Below are positions 25,708 to 40,600 of a stretch of DNA of 64,000 nucleotides, one piece after another. A model generated the notes under the pieces. It did not search any database. It was not told where the DNA came from and saw only the letters and a list, made by a program, of their open reading frames with translations. Within the stretch, counting starts at the first letter, position 1, and every line of letters starts with the position of its first letter. Both the position numbers and the translations under genes were made by a program. Source of the DNA: Aphis gossypii (lineage: Eukaryota; Arthropoda; Insecta; Hemiptera; Aphididae); NCBI RefSeq assembly GCF_020184175.1, contig NC_065530.1, forward strand, positions 59,497,260 through 59,561,259, given 5' to 3'.

Positions 25708-28700
25708 GTTTCTAATTCCAAGAGATTTAGGAAGCAATTTACAAACATATATTCACACAAATTTGGTTTAGATTAAAACAGTGCGAATCATATTAATGTT
25801 ATATTTGTTGTATGTCAACAAAATATTTAAATAATAGGTATATTAGGTTATATTATGTTTTTTTCGATGACATTAAAGAACTTGTTTAAATTCTAAATAT
25901 TACATATAGTGGATTAATTGGAAAATAAGTAATAGTTAATGTATAATTGATGTTTGATTTTTGATTGCACGTGTTAATTATTGAAATTAGTATTGAAGTA
26001 TAAGTAGTGATTAGTAACTCGTTGCACTATAATAGGAACCTACATTTGTACAGAAACTGTGTAATAAATATAATAATTCGTAATATGCTTTATTCATCTG
26101 TACCAATAAAAATAGTAGGTAACCAGTTTAACCATTAATTATCAAAGAGTGTGTTAAAAGCTTATAAGCAAATACATTTATACTCGAATCGCAATAAATA
26201 ATAAGCAATTAAATGCCTTTACAAAAATGAATAAACCATAAACGCAGTAAATAAGAAATAATAATTACCATAAACTTCTGGGTAAAATTTAAGTGTATTA
26301 TATATATATATATATAAATAGGTATACACTATATAATATAGAACAATAACCATAAGTCATGTAAAAAAAAGATAATTGACAGTGCTTTGCGTATATTAAA
26401 ACTATCGTCCATTTACGGAATTCCAGTGACTAGTTTAGTCATGAAATCTCTAAGTAAATTATTCTTGAAGTGATATGAAGGAGGTTTTAGGGAGATAATT
26501 GTAAATCGAGTTTGTAGTCATTAGATAAAAATATTTCGCGTGGAGAAGATTTCTAAATATTTTTTAATGGCGTTTGTTGTAATATTCGTATAAACAGAGA
26601 TTTGATAGATTTTTAAAGGATTAGTATTTTACTGCAGGATAAAGTGGCCGGTGTTGGTATCCTATTATGATGATCATATGAAAAAGAGGGGATTATTTTA
26701 CTATTGTATCATTCATAATGGAGGGGTGGTAAGGTTGAAATTATAATTGAAGTTTTCTATTATGAATTATGATTTTTAAATATTGTATAGTTTTTACAAA
26801 TAGGTATTAGGTACAAATAAAATTATTTAAATCAATATTAAATTGATAAATCCAATAAATTTATGTACTTTACATATAATATATAAAAAATACTTCAAGT
26901 TTTTTTTAACTAAAATCAATTAAACTATAGGTAATTGTAACTACTTATGTAATATAAAACTATCGTCTATCAAACTTTAATAAACCAACCCAGCCCCATA
27001 AGTCTCTTATAAAAATACAATTATATAATATTTAGTTACTTATTTATTTATATATAGATATAATTTTATATTTTTTATATTGTAAAAATATATACTCAAT
27101 AGTATGATTTTAGTGATTATAATAAATAATTATCATGATTTCTATTGGTTGACATTTTGTCACTTGCTGAAGAGTTTAATAATCTATGGGCCGGCGTAAT
27201 GATAATCATAATACTAGGAACTATAATTATATTTATATGTATATATATAAACATATATTATACAGTTATCTGTTGACTATTGTCATTGTTCAATTATAGA
27301 TAATATGGATTGTCTGGAATATTCAATTACTCAATTATTATTTTTATTGTTTTAATAAGTTATAATAAAATGGAGTATAATGACTAAACTTGAAAAATCA
27401 TTAAAAAAAAAAAAGACGCTGATTATGATATTGAAGACAAATATTTAAGTATTTACTGATTATAGTCTTAAAAAATACATCTAATATTTAAATGCTATCA
27501 AAATTCCTACTTAGTACCTATCTAATAAGAATATAAGATTCTAATCATTAGAAAGAAGGTAACTATCAATTTATCCTTCTGTTATAATTTATAAAGCACA
27601 TTTAATTTGTCGTTGTTATTTTTTTAATTTGACTTGTTGTATTTTATTTATTAGGTTATCTGATTGTAAATTGGAATAAACATATATTTTATAAACTGAT
27701 ATGGATAAAATTTTACAGTAAACCAAATTCCAAATATGTGAAACTAATTTTCATAGAATTTAAAATAGATACTATTTCACAGTTGTATAGTGTTATAACA
27801 ATAGTGTATACCTATTATTTAGGTAAAACTAACAAATAATGATTTTAATAAAATGTATAAGTTTTAACTATAAAGACTAGCCGAATCAGTCGTTTAAAAT
27901 ATTATATTTTGTTGGTTAATAATTAAAGATTTTTAAAAATATATTTATGAATAGGTACTAATTACCTATACATGAATGATTGTATGAATGATGTAACTGT
28001 ATATGAGTATTATATTCATTTGATGCTTATATTTATTTATATACTTAATACATAAAAAATATTGATGAGGTTTTAGATCACAAAGTTTAGTAATTTAAAC
28101 TATCTATATTCTATAACTACTAACCTGTCAAATAGCATTGTTAACTTTGGTATTTTAGTAGGTTTTATTTACTTGGTAAATATAAAATTAAAGTACAATT
28201 TTAAAAAATTATCATTGAGACCATTGAGTCATTGGTTCAATTGTCTCATAAAATTTTCGGTATGCATTTTTTTTTAATAAACTTTTTTAAAAATGGGCAA
28301 ACAGTGTATTTTCGTAATATATAATGAAATTTATGTGATTAGGTATAATTCATTGTATTATAATCACAGACTTATCCAATACGCAAAGTTATTTATACGT
28401 ATTTACTCCATTTCAACTTAAAAATCATTGTTACTTGACGTATTTTATCTAAAAAACAATCTAAACGTTATTCTTACGTTAAATGTTAGTTACTAGACTC
28501 TAGTATATAAAGTGATTAAAAGTCTAAACAGCAAATAGTTAATATTAAATGTAAACATTATAGGCATTAGTTTTGATTACATGCAAATTAAATCAAAGAT
28601 AATTGTTTTTTAACCTACGACTTGCGTCATAAAAATCCTCAATTGGAAGTTTAAGTGTTCAGATTTAACAGATATGTAATTCATAATAAGATACACAAAG

Positions 28701-29349
28701 ACATTTGCGTTATGCTTTAATGTATATATGTAACATTACACTATGTACATATACACTTAATAAACTGCTAATTAGAAACATACTAATAAACAAGTCAGAA
28801 GCAACCAAAAAATTTACGAAGTATAATTTATAAACGTGTATTAGATTATTACTAGTAGCGCAACTAACCACACTTGGGCCTGGGAATCACTTTTAATACT
28901 TGGTGTCTCTGGATCTATGTTATTTTTTACGCTTACAATTATAAATAAAACGTTGATTAATAGGATTCTAATTTATTTTGTTACAACAAATAAATAAAAT
29001 TTTTTTAAAAAAAGTAAAATAAAATAATATATTTAGACATTTAGTGTCTAAATGTTTAGTTTCAATTTTTAGTTAATAATAATGATATATTATATATTTA
29101 TATATTTAGGTATATAAATTATATATAAATATTTTTATATACTATTACTATTATTTATTATTTAGTACTTAATGCCTTAATATTATTTATATTTTGGAGA
29201 TAATTTTTTAGTTGAAAGAATTTGTTGATTGGCTTCTTATGTAAAAAAAAAATAATGTATTAATTTCGAATGTTATGTTTAAGTAGTATAAAGTATAACT
29301 GGCCAACAGTACTTCCAAGTTTCATGTACTAGGAGCTTACACAAAAAAA

Positions 29350-29381
<32 letters not shown>

Positions 29382-30013
29382 GTATTTTATATTTTATATT
29401 TTATTGGGCAAAAAATGTTGAGAATCCACAACTACGATAATAAAAGCACTAATTATTAAATTATATCCATTTCAGAATGCTTATTATCAAATATCATTTA
29501 TCTTACAGATAGTAATGTGTAAGAATTTTAAAGCAAATTTTCAGTCAACTCAAATTGGTAAATAAATCTAGTGAATTCATGTGTCGTTACCTTCAATTTT
29601 ATTATTTTTTTATTATTGATTCAAAACGAGTCTTATAAAGTCCAAACACTCCAAACTATACGTTTAATTTTGCATAATAATGGGGGTTTGATAAAATAAT
29701 TATTATGAACAAAGAGAGGAATGATGTTTTGATTTAATTATAAAGCTTTTACCTTTCTATACACCATATATCTATAAGTGAAAAAGGCGTTGTTAATATT
29801 ATGTGATATAATACTATCAAAGCCTATTTCAAATACAATTCTTAACAATACAATTTCTTCGTATTTTCCAACATTGTATCTGATAATTTTACTTAATTAT
29901 TAATATTTAAACCATTGGATCATATTTTGTGAAATTTTTTCATAAATCAAAACATTAGGTATGATTTTGATTTTTGTTGTGAAACAAATACGGAAATATC
30001 TAAGCTATTGTTG

Positions 30014-30106
30014 GTTTGGCCTATAGGGCCTCTTATGCCAGTTAATATTAAGGGCCCTGTATTTGTCGACACTCTGAATCCTCTTGGTAGTTGCGCAATT
30101 GATTAT
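30014..30106. mobile_element. Possible transposon debris
   Basis: GC-bearing island in intron 3 with GGCCTATAGGGCC and AAGGGCCCTG phrases, about 480 bp downstream of the microexon in gene orientation. No coding potential. Confidence 0.2.
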
Positions 30107-30507
30107 TGGTATACAATTAATTATTGATAAAATGACCATTAAACATAATTATATTTTTATTTTTATATTTATGTTTCCCAGTTTAACGTGTATTTAAATA
30201 ATAACAAACTAATTAACCCCAAGTTAAGTAATAACTTGATAAATGTACACGTCGACTCACTTATGTAACACTTCTATAAATAATGCCTATACGTTTTTCT
30301 TAAAAATATTCGTTGTATACACTAAAAGAAAATGCATGCATCAAAACTAATATTGATCACATGCCTAATTAGTAATTATCGTTGTATAGAAATAATAACT
30401 TTTAATATCTATAACAAGTTTTCTTTATAATTAATCATATTGATATCCAATTAATTTTAATATATAATATTAATTATTTAACAAATATTATAATGTTAGT
30501 GACTTAC

Positions 30508-30534
30508 CGACATGTTCGGAAGAATATTCTGGAT
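30508..30534 (-). CDS. Coding exon 3: 27-nt symmetric microexon
   Basis: Acceptor TTATTTTCAG and donor G|GTAAGT are both near consensus, although they enclose only 27 nt. Joined to its neighbours it reads N-PEYSSEHV-D, with the Asn and Asp codons split across the junctions. It is phase 1 on both sides, so inclusion adds nine residues just before the membrane segment and skipping leaves the frame intact (the junction codon is AAT, Asn, either way). Inference: it is probably a cassette exon controlled by alternative splicing. Nothing in the nine residues is a recognised domain. Confidence 0.75.
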
Positions 30535-32623
30535 CTGAAAATAAAAAATAAAAAAATAAATATAATCTTTTATGAAATAAAAAATTTTAATAATAATTAT
30601 TATCCCTACCCCCTTAAGAAACGAATATTTCACTAAACACTATTAACTGTAATATATATTATTTAATGTTCAATATATACATTGCAGACTAAAATAGATT
30701 ATCGTTATGTTATAGTAATAAATAACGATAATCAGTATTACTAGAACTGATACCACGGAAGTTGATGATGGTACTATGAAATGTTTTGCATATGTACTCA
30801 TATTTAAATTTTAAATATATTTCAAATATTAGACGTATTTTAATTCGGGGTAGAGCTTGGAATTGTATTTTTACATTGTAATTATATCATAATTTACAAT
30901 GTTATACCATTTTTTTTTTCTAAAAAATGTAATAGATCAATAAAATACCAATATAAATTGCAATTGAATGAAAGTTGTTTATACATTTTTTCAGTACTTA
31001 TAGTATATAATTAATGCTTATAAATGCAATAATACGTAAGTGCTAAATTTTGATTTTTTTTTTTTTTTGTGGGATTTAAGTTTCACACAATACTGTGAAA
31101 ATAAAATACGCGATCGGTTACATCACCATATTCATTAAAATTAAAATATATATTTTTTTAAGTGTTGTATGTCCGTATCACATTTTTCTGTATAAAAAAC
31201 AATTATTATATTCACAGATTATTATAACTTAACATAGTCCGTGACTCCGTGTCATATAGAGTATTAATCGTATTAATCTATGCTCCGTGTTTATAATTTT
31301 ATTTTATTTATCAGGAATACAGTATACCACGCAAACAGAATTTAAAATAATTTTTATATTTTATTAATAATTATTTGCTTTATTTTCTAAACAAATTATA
31401 AGCAAAGCGCCAGCTGTATGATTTAAAAGAGTGGAATTTCGTCTCTCTATAATACATCCCTCTAATATATAAGTATATCATGTATGATATTTTTAAATAT
31501 TATTTCATTAATTTATTGATAAAAAAAATATTTGGTTGGTACGATAAAATTTTAATAGATAATATATTTTTATATTTTCATGAGTATACGTATAACTTTA
31601 TCTTTATTTTAAGGGCGTAGAAGAATAGGGTTTAAATAAAAATAATAAATGGATTAAATCTTCACGAGAGCGAAATTTATATATATATATTTTTTTTGGT
31701 ATCGAGAGGGTTATCTTTGTGTGACTATATGAACATATATTGTGATGTTATATAAGTACTAGGTACCTGTAGAAATGATTCTTATCCATCTTTTTTGACA
31801 TATTTCCCTTTGCGGTAACAAAAAAAACCTAAGTAGTGATAGTCCTTCAAGTTTTTTTCTCTCAAATTAGATATAAGTTTTCGAAAACGATTTCTTTATT
31901 TTCCTACACTCGACCTCGGTATCTACTGGCCATTACTGAATAAAATAGATTGATTGATGGCAATTGTAAAAGTGTATATTATAGTTAAAGCTATAGTTAT
32001 AACTATAATAGCGCATAACTTACATGCTCTTATACTTTAATACTAGTGTTTGTTTTAGAAAATGTTAAATTGATACAGAAAATTCCAATTTATAACTATT
32101 AAGTAGTTAGACATGAGTTGTTAATATTAATAACATTATTATATTCACATTACACATGGAGGTGGTAAGTACTTCTATAAACGTATACTTAATACATTTA
32201 AAACTATTACAATATATATATTACTATTAGTATGTACTTCTAGCTTAGTATTAACAATAAATCTAATGTACTATCAATATTAAAATAATACAATTTATAA
32301 CGCGCTTATAATTTAAAAAAAAAAATTCGTTAAGTACGTGTCAGTTTTTTTCGAGATGTAGGTATTTAAAGTTTTATTATCTAAAACTATAGAGATTAAT
32401 AGACTCAAGACTCAAGTGACGAGTGGTGGATACACGTCAGAATGTCATCATAATTCATAAATACTTATTCTTTGTACATAATAAGGATTACTATTGAATG
32501 AAGTACTTTGGGACGAAAAAAAAAACTGATTCAAAATTTTATTTTATTATTTAGATAAAGTGGAATGTTTTTTTACGTATACTGAATACTGATTGATAAT
32601 GGATATATTTTAACTTTCGTATA

Positions 32624-32662
32624 GTGTCCGGCGGCGTCCGCTAAATTAGAGAGATTTTACTG
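32624..32662 (-). mobile_element. Pogo/Tigger-like terminal inverted repeat (solo end)
   Basis: Read on the minus strand the segment begins CAGTAAAATCTCTCTAAT, continues to AGCGGACGC and ends CCGGACAC. It is preceded by TA at 32663-32664. Ends of pogo/Tigger elements (Tc1/mariner group) typically start CAGT-A-AACCTC, include GGACAC-type blocks and sit next to a TA target duplication. I could not find the partner repeat nearby, so this may be a truncated copy or a solo end. Confidence 0.5.
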
Positions 32663-34596
32663 TAGTTCTTTATTAAATAGAAAAAATAGGCATATGACGA
32701 GTATAGAAGGATAGACTGATAGTTAAATTTGGTGTTTTACTGAAAGTAAAATAAGCACCTATACCATAGTATTCGGACAATGCTGAAAAACAACAATACG
32801 CAAATAATATAATATTTATATGTTATTATGGGCGTATAGGTGATTTATTATACGTATATATGCCGCCGTTACGAGTCAATGCACAATCCTCATAAGTATG
32901 TATCACTATATATTATTATGTTATTACATTTAATAAAAATGTGTTTCATTACGCACAAATATAATAATGTATATCAAGTTCTATAGGATAATTGCAGTAT
33001 GGGAGGTGTATTAGGTACTTTTATATTATTTGTGTTTGAAAATAACCTCGAGAGAAATAAAATAATAGTAGTTGTGATAATAAATACGACGCGTGTATGA
33101 AATAAATATATATACAGCTTCAGATACATCATATATACAAATATAATTATACCGAGGAATATACCTATAAATATAAGTTTACATGTATTTCATCGGGATA
33201 TTGTATTCGTGAAAAATATGCGAGTGTACTGGCGGTTTTATGTTTCTGTAAATATTTTCACTATCTCGTCGTAGGTACCTATCGTAATGTTTTCAACGTT
33301 CGGATTCCAATATACAGTCGGCCGGAGCACTGCGCGGCGTCGGTGTACACTGCACAAATGACGCGTGTGCGTATATTATTACAATAATATAAAATAATAC
33401 ACAGTACACACACATATTATATTTTACGAAAATACGTCGCACTGTAATACACTCGAATGTCACGGGTACCCGTGTATACGTATTATATTGATGCCAAGGG
33501 CAAGAAATAATCGGTAACCCGATTAAATTTTAATCTCGGAGAGATTGAAGAAAGCCTGGCGTTGTGAAACCGACTCACCGGCGCTTGTACATTATTATAA
33601 TATTATAATAATATTAATAATATGCGAACGATAGATGCCGTCTCGTACTACATGTATTAGCTAAAATATAATATAACATTATGTTATTATCTGTGTATTG
33701 TGCAGGCATAGCCGTGTACTCATATATACGCGATTCGCTGGCAAATAGGGACGCCGTTTTATATCGCGATTACGAGATTACGCAATATTCAAACTAGGTA
33801 GGTGCACACGTATTTTAATATATTATGTGAACGTTATAAGGCTTTCAAGAACACCGCAAACGCGCGGGGGAGAGAGAATTGCGATATATGCGCTCGGTCG
33901 ATGAAATTTTACATAACGCCATCATACCAAACGATCGAATGTAATATAGTCGCCAGATTATAATATATACGTAACAACATTTTAAACAATGTAGGTACAA
34001 ACACTATCGACCCTGAGTAAGAAAGGAATTTATTTAAAAGAAGTTTCCGATTTCAAGTCCAGGGATAACAATATAATATATGACATGTATACTATTGTAT
34101 TATGTTATTCAAACGATTTCCGTCAGTTATTTAGTTATTGATGGGTACATATATTTAGGAAGGGCAGGGGAAAAGGCACTGAGATTCGCGGTCAAATAAA
34201 AAAACAATAGCAGAATTTTATAACATCAAAAATGTTATAAATAAAAATAATAAGAAAGAAATTTCTTAGAACTAATGGAGCAGACACAGTCGGGTAAAAG
34301 TACGAAACCGTGGGTGTACAGTAAACGACGAGAAAATCCTAGAGATTTTTTTATTCCGTGCACTGTCATCCCTCTAACTGCTATGACTTATTTTGTGTAA
34401 TGTATAAAGAAAACAATAATTCTTATTTTACGATTAACTATAGAGATGGTCAATTCTTTTGAAGTTCGTTACATTTGAATAAATTAATATATGAATAAGT
34501 AGTAAAAAAGTAAGTATTTTAAAGGAACTTGTAAACACGAATTTAGGACGATCCTGCCAGCTATTACATATTATATATGTAATATTATTGCCGACT

Positions 34597-34602
<6 letters not shown>

Positions 34603-34634
<32 letters not shown>
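34603..34634. repeat. (TA)n microsatellite, 32 nt
   Basis: Uninterrupted TA run in intron 2. About 25-40 bp before it, ATTACATATTATATATGTAAT forms a separate small palindrome. Confidence 0.95.
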
Positions 34635-34635
<1 letters not shown>

Positions 34636-37600
34636 GCATTCTAATTTCTAATACGTGTTATACAAAACAAAATAATAATGGTTACGTCGTAATGACCAAA
34701 CCTTTCTTCTCGATTTCGATATTGTTGGTAATCTGCACGGTAATTGTCTTGGGACACATTTTAAAACGTAGGCGTACCTAGCTATTTGTTGCAGATATCG
34801 TATTGCCAGAAGTTTATTCCGGTTAACACATCATTCGATTATTATATTACTAAATATATTTCATAACGATTCACAGTATCGTGTCGTACCGGATGTGCTT
34901 AAAAAATAGAATGGTAGAAACTTTTCTAAATCATTTCCATGTTTTTATTCGAATTACACGAACAAACAATGAAATTTTAACGCCATAATGGGTATCTATG
35001 ACATACGAATAAATACATAAGTTGTAAGTAGTGGTAAAATGTTATAAATCATGTAACAACAATAATGAGATATTAATTGTACATACGTAATATTACCTAT
35101 ATATTACAGATAAGAGCAGGTGCTCGACTAAACGGACTCATTATTTTTTAGTTTGATAATGTAGTTCCGATATCGCGCCATAAACAGAGATGCAATAGTG
35201 GTTGTAATGAATATGATGAAAAAAACATTGGTTAAAAATCATTTCTTCTATTTAAGCTATTTACATTTATACCAGTATGTAAAATATACGCACTGAGTAC
35301 TACATAATGTCTATAACGTAAGTATTATACAATTATATTTAAAATACATATATTAGGTATTTTTCCTAAAGTATTTTTTTATCTCGAAGTACATTTTAAT
35401 ACTATTTCTGCTTATAACTACTTAATATTTATATGAATGTATTCAGTTTTATTAATAACAAATATATAATCTATTATCTAATACTTATAGCAAATATTAT
35501 ACATTAAATGAATTTTACTTTTCATTTTTCGCACAACCTAACTTATTAATAGAGAAACTTTTTATATGTTTCAATTGAATGTTTAACTGTTCCTGAATTC
35601 CTTGCAGGTTTAATGAATATTTTAATGTATTTTTAAATGATATTTTTGAAAAATTTACTTTTTGAAATTTGACAATTATTATCAATTTATTTAAACGACT
35701 TAAAACTATATAATTTTTATTAAATTAATAAAATCTTGTATTTATTCAATGGAAGTTGATTAATTTTTTTATTCGGTATTTAATTTACAATTTAAAAAAT
35801 ATTTTGGCCATCCCTGCAATTTACTATGCAAGTAAAACGTAGACTTTTCAATTCAATTATACATATGTATGCTAGCATACAGAACACATGTAAATATGCA
35901 TGCATATAATTTATTCTCATCAATGTGTTTGTGAATATATTGCTGAGTATTATATATTATTATACTTGTGTTGTAGTTGTGTGCGAAAGAAAGAAAAAAA
36001 TAACTGTAATTATTATAGTAACGCGGTGGGAGGGAATAATAAGGCACGTGCCCTAGCTGAGTGTCTTCTCCTGAAAATTTCTACGGTGCTGCTGAATATA
36101 ATACTAAAGGTATATAATATAATGTACACATTTATATACATCATAATATGATACGTTCTATCTTATTTCTGTTTCGTCGTAATTGCACGTTTCTCGGTTC
36201 TTGTATAAAATTTATCGAGATCATTAGACAATTATTAATATTAATCATGCGTACGCTATAATTTATTATCAAGGTGCGTGGTGTTATAATTTTTCATCAC
36301 CTCATCTCAGCGACGAAGAAAAATGGTAATTACACATGAGTTATTAGTAGGTAGTTCATATTATAAAATATGTAATGTATATAACAATTTTATAATAATT
36401 ATCTGCATATAATATATAGGTATTTATTATCAAGTTATGTTTCAAAATATATATACTTATATTTATAATTAGTTTTTATATGTTTTAAAATTAATTCAAT
36501 ACAAAAGTATATTTTTTCAAAAAAATTTAAATTTAAATTGTAAAAAGTAATTAATCATTGCAATTATATATTTATATAGTTAATACTGTTAAAAGTTTTA
36601 CATTTTAATCATGTACCTACTATATGATTTACAGTTTGAGATTCAAAAATTTGTATAAAAACTGTAGTTCATTTAGATAAAATTAATAATTTAACTCATA
36701 ATTTTCAGACAAACTGCCGGATACGTCAACATTTTAAATAGGTAAAACGAAAAAAGATGACTAGTTGAATGCAAAAAAAAATAATAATAAATGTGATCAT
36801 CCTATATATACAGAAGTAATTTATTTAATAACAATAGATAATAAAAAAAAAGAAATAAAATAAAGTTATTTGCAAGTGCAATTGTGGTAAGACGCCTTGA
36901 GTAAAAAAAAACTTACTTATAATAGGTTAGTGTAAAGGAAAAACTGATTAAAAGTAAAATATACACACGCATACACGTATTGCGTATCATGATTTAGATC
37001 TGGGCTCTATATTAAGTGACTAGCATAGCTATATTATTATATTACATATATAAGTAGGTACTTACAAGGTGTGCATTTAATTTACACATAGGTAAATATA
37101 TATAGTGTACCATTTGTACCTATATTTAGTTTAAAGACGATTTTTGTTGTATTTTACAGATAAACGGTATTTTTCCCACAATAATATCTCCTTCTTTGCA
37201 CAAGGTACCTTACATTGTAAAGATAAAAGAGCCATTCCATTCATAAAATGGGTTGAGCTGCTAATACCGAATGGAGTGAAATAGTAGTTATAGTCTACAA
37301 GGGAGTATAAGTAATAAGTAAATAACATAAAAAAAATACATATACATCGAGAAAAGAGTTTTAAAATAACATTTTATATTCAAAGCACCGATAACGAGCC
37401 AGTGGATAGGAAATCGTACAATACAATACATGATGATGTGGGTACGTATTTTCAAAACATTTTTACTTAGTTATTTTTTTTTTTTCATTATTATTACTAA
37501 AAATTAGCCGAATGTATACTATTGTTTGGTCGACAAAAATGTCCTTGACTCGTGTATATGCTGAACAATGTCGTGAAGCATTAGTCATGTATACATGAAT

Positions 37601-40600
37601 TGGAAACGATAAACGGAGGATCGGTCAAATTATGTTATCGTGTTCCGCAACGCGTTTTTCGGGTTTGGTCGTGTGAAATTACGTTAAGAAAGTTCACCCG
37701 TCAATAAAAATTACGAATTCTGCCGAAGTGTCGTGGTCCTCCCGGTCGATTATCATTATTATCATGATAAACGTCCACGGATCAGACGTGTTTCACCAAC
37801 AATAGGTGCTAGTTCTTCGCGATAGTCGATGACTAACCCTTCACAGTTTATAATAATATCATATACAGTATACACACATATTATGATATAGACGTTTTAT
37901 CCATTTACCATCGTCGTTATGATTCCGATGGCGCGTACATAAGTTAGCTACATGATTATAAATACTGCGCATAATTCTAATCAACGGTTTCCGTCGCCTG
38001 TAAATTGTATTCCGAGCACAGAGTCTTGGGCGGCCGACAATAATATCGTAGTTTAATAAAATACTATATATTATTACACGTATACGATTACGACGATATG
38101 ATGACGAAAACGAACGACGCTCGATGGTTAGTGTTTTCAAAACATGGCGATTGAAGAACAAAATATAGCCCGGCCCAAAACCGTGTTTGATGTATAATAT
38201 TTATGCGACCTAACGGCGGATATCCGGATAATAATTCAATGGTGAGGGGGCGAGAAGAGCTATCGACCATCCTCCCACCTATACATTTTATATCATTGTT
38301 TTGTGGATTTTTGTTTTTACTTAAAATGTTTTAAATAAATTTAAATTCCGAGACAAAGGGATTGTCTGATGGATAGTTTTGTACATTTTGGCTAGGAGCT
38401 AAAAAAACAACAAAACAATTATTTACGATTCGTTTTCCCTATCTGCAGCTTATAATAATATTATAACACGGTATATTGTTGTAGTGCACCCATGGGTATA
38501 CATATACGACCAATATAGCTCGTAGTTTAATTCGTTTAGCCGGTTGTGTCCTCATCGTCAAAAGCATCTTGTGCTAATTAAAATATTATATCTATAATAT
38601 CCAGCGGTAGAAATTGGTTGGTGGGTGCCATCCTACCACATCATTTTCTAAACAATGCGCGCCCAATGTGTGTGTTGTAGGTGGCGGTGTTAAATTATGC
38701 AATTGTTAAATAGCAGTGTACATAGGAAAAAATTTTATGTAGACAATTTAAAGTGCATTACGATGTTTAGATTATTATAGGACGTGGATAATGGGAATGT
38801 ACATTTGGACTGGTCCAATAAAAAAAAAAATGATTTTATTTTTAATAATCATTAGGTATTAAAAATTATTTTCAGAAGACTTCACGAATCACTGTAAAGA
38901 AACGATTTTCATTACCTTCCAAAAAGGTTGGGTTCTGTAAATTTGAAAGTAAATAATAAATCAAATATATAATACATGAAGTCATGAAGAAATTTTTTCA
39001 ATTAAAATTGTACCTTCTTACTCCAACGAACAACGAAAAAGCTCCATCAGCATATTTATTTTCCAGTGATACTTCTATACTTATTCATTCGGTATTATAA
39101 ACGTAATACAGAGGATAGGTATAGGTATACACATATATAAATGACGTATTTTTCTCCTTTTGTCTAAGTGTCTGACGACATAGTTGTATTAATTTATACC
39201 TTCTATAATATTGTGTAAGTAGCAAATAATAAGTAATATTAATTTATTAATAATTAGTATATAATATTATGTAGATTTTCATAGTATAGGTATAGATTAT
39301 TGATATAGCTAATCTAATATGATTAAACTACCTAAGTACATAGATACTCACTATATATTATATTGAAACATATTGTGATCCATCCCTCCCTATCTAAAAC
39401 TTGTTCTAAGCCACTTGGAACACTGACAATATATACTTTTATATAATATTACGCATGACATAAGCCATAAGGTATATATTATAATATATGGATTTTTTAG
39501 ACGGCGTTCTACGGATGTAATATATAGTACTTAGAATCTACAAGTCCTATACAATATATAGTATATCCTGCACGTATGACGTACATAAAGTATATTTTAA
39601 TACCACGCCCACCCATGTATTATACCTACTTGTGCTTATATACATACTTAGAGAGGTGCCTACGCGCTGTATTACAATATGCATTGAGTGTCTACTACGA
39701 CACATATTGTTCCTACAACCAAAGTCCATTCATTCGGAATGTAATCGCCAAAGACTGGATTTCGTCTTCTCGCCATCGCTATTTTGCGCATTTTCTATAA
39801 TAGTATTATATTATATTATGCAGAGGGGAAATCGACGCCCGTGCGAACTTGGACCGGTCGTCGTTACGCAACGCCGCGGTTTGAGTTTGCAAAAAAAAAA
39901 AATTATGTGATGCGTAATATTATAACATCATCGCGTGTATCGTCGAGCGATTGGCGAGCGCGCGTGTTACTAAATAATATTTTAATACCATGTGCGAATT
40001 TTTTTCTAATAAAGTTTTGTTTTTTATTCCTCCGTTAACAATAGCTGCAGCGACAGTAAACGCTGTATGGCCATATACAAACGTATATAAATATTATTAT
40101 AATGTACAGTTGGCGGTTTATTGTTTCTTTTTTATCCCCATAGTTGTTGGTTTTCGAACAACCACATCGGCGAAAACGGCACGTGCCATATTATTATATG
40201 TATATTAAGTAATTATATAATACCTAGGTATACAGCGCGCTCATTTTGCGTGGAATACTGGAAAACGTTTTATCATTATTTCGGTCGATATTCGTGCGTT
40301 TTAAAACTAAATAATTAAAAAACGGTTCTTTTAAAAAAGCTATGTTTGTTTTAAGTTTTTCATCTAATGTTAATTCTCCAATCAATCATTTTTTAAAGTG
40401 GTTTTGACTCTAATTTTGAGCGAAAGCAAGATATCGCTGTAAACATGTTGATTTATTATGTTGATACTTAACAACGAATGTCAAACAAATAGATTTTTCT
40501 TGATAAACGATTAAAACTTAGATGTGTGCAACTTTACCGCATTTACCCAATAATTTCACATATTTTTTCAAAACAAACTTTGAACGTTATTAATTATTAT

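Larger units (their letters stand above)
23479..30507 (-). other. Intron 3 (about 7.0 kb)
   Basis: Donor GTAAGT at 30507; acceptor with a long pyrimidine tract (TTTTTTCTTTTTTAG) ending at 23479. It is mostly low-complexity AT-rich DNA. A C/T-rich patch at 24055-24150 stands out in composition and holds a 62-codon plus-strand frame with no recognisable domain. Short TA tracts lie at 26300-26317 and 29359-29376. A GC-bearing patch at 30014-30106 resembles transposon debris. Confidence 0.75.

Noticed and set aside
36038..36052. TAAGGCACGTGCC resembling the start of miR-124
   Set aside because: Similarity stops after the first nine bases and no suitable precursor hairpin is seen.
36719..36751. 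Plus-strand mini-exon candidate (TTTTCAG|ACAAACTGCC to AATAG|GTAAAA)
   Set aside because: Isolated 33-nt segment, weak donor, no neighbouring plus-strand exons and no conservation evidence available.
38876..38953. Plus-strand open stretch after a strong TATTTTCAG acceptor (reads KTSRITVKKRFSLPS, then stop)
   Set aside because: The acceptor looks good, but there is no donor-bearing upstream exon on plus to join it, and it is only about 26 codons long.
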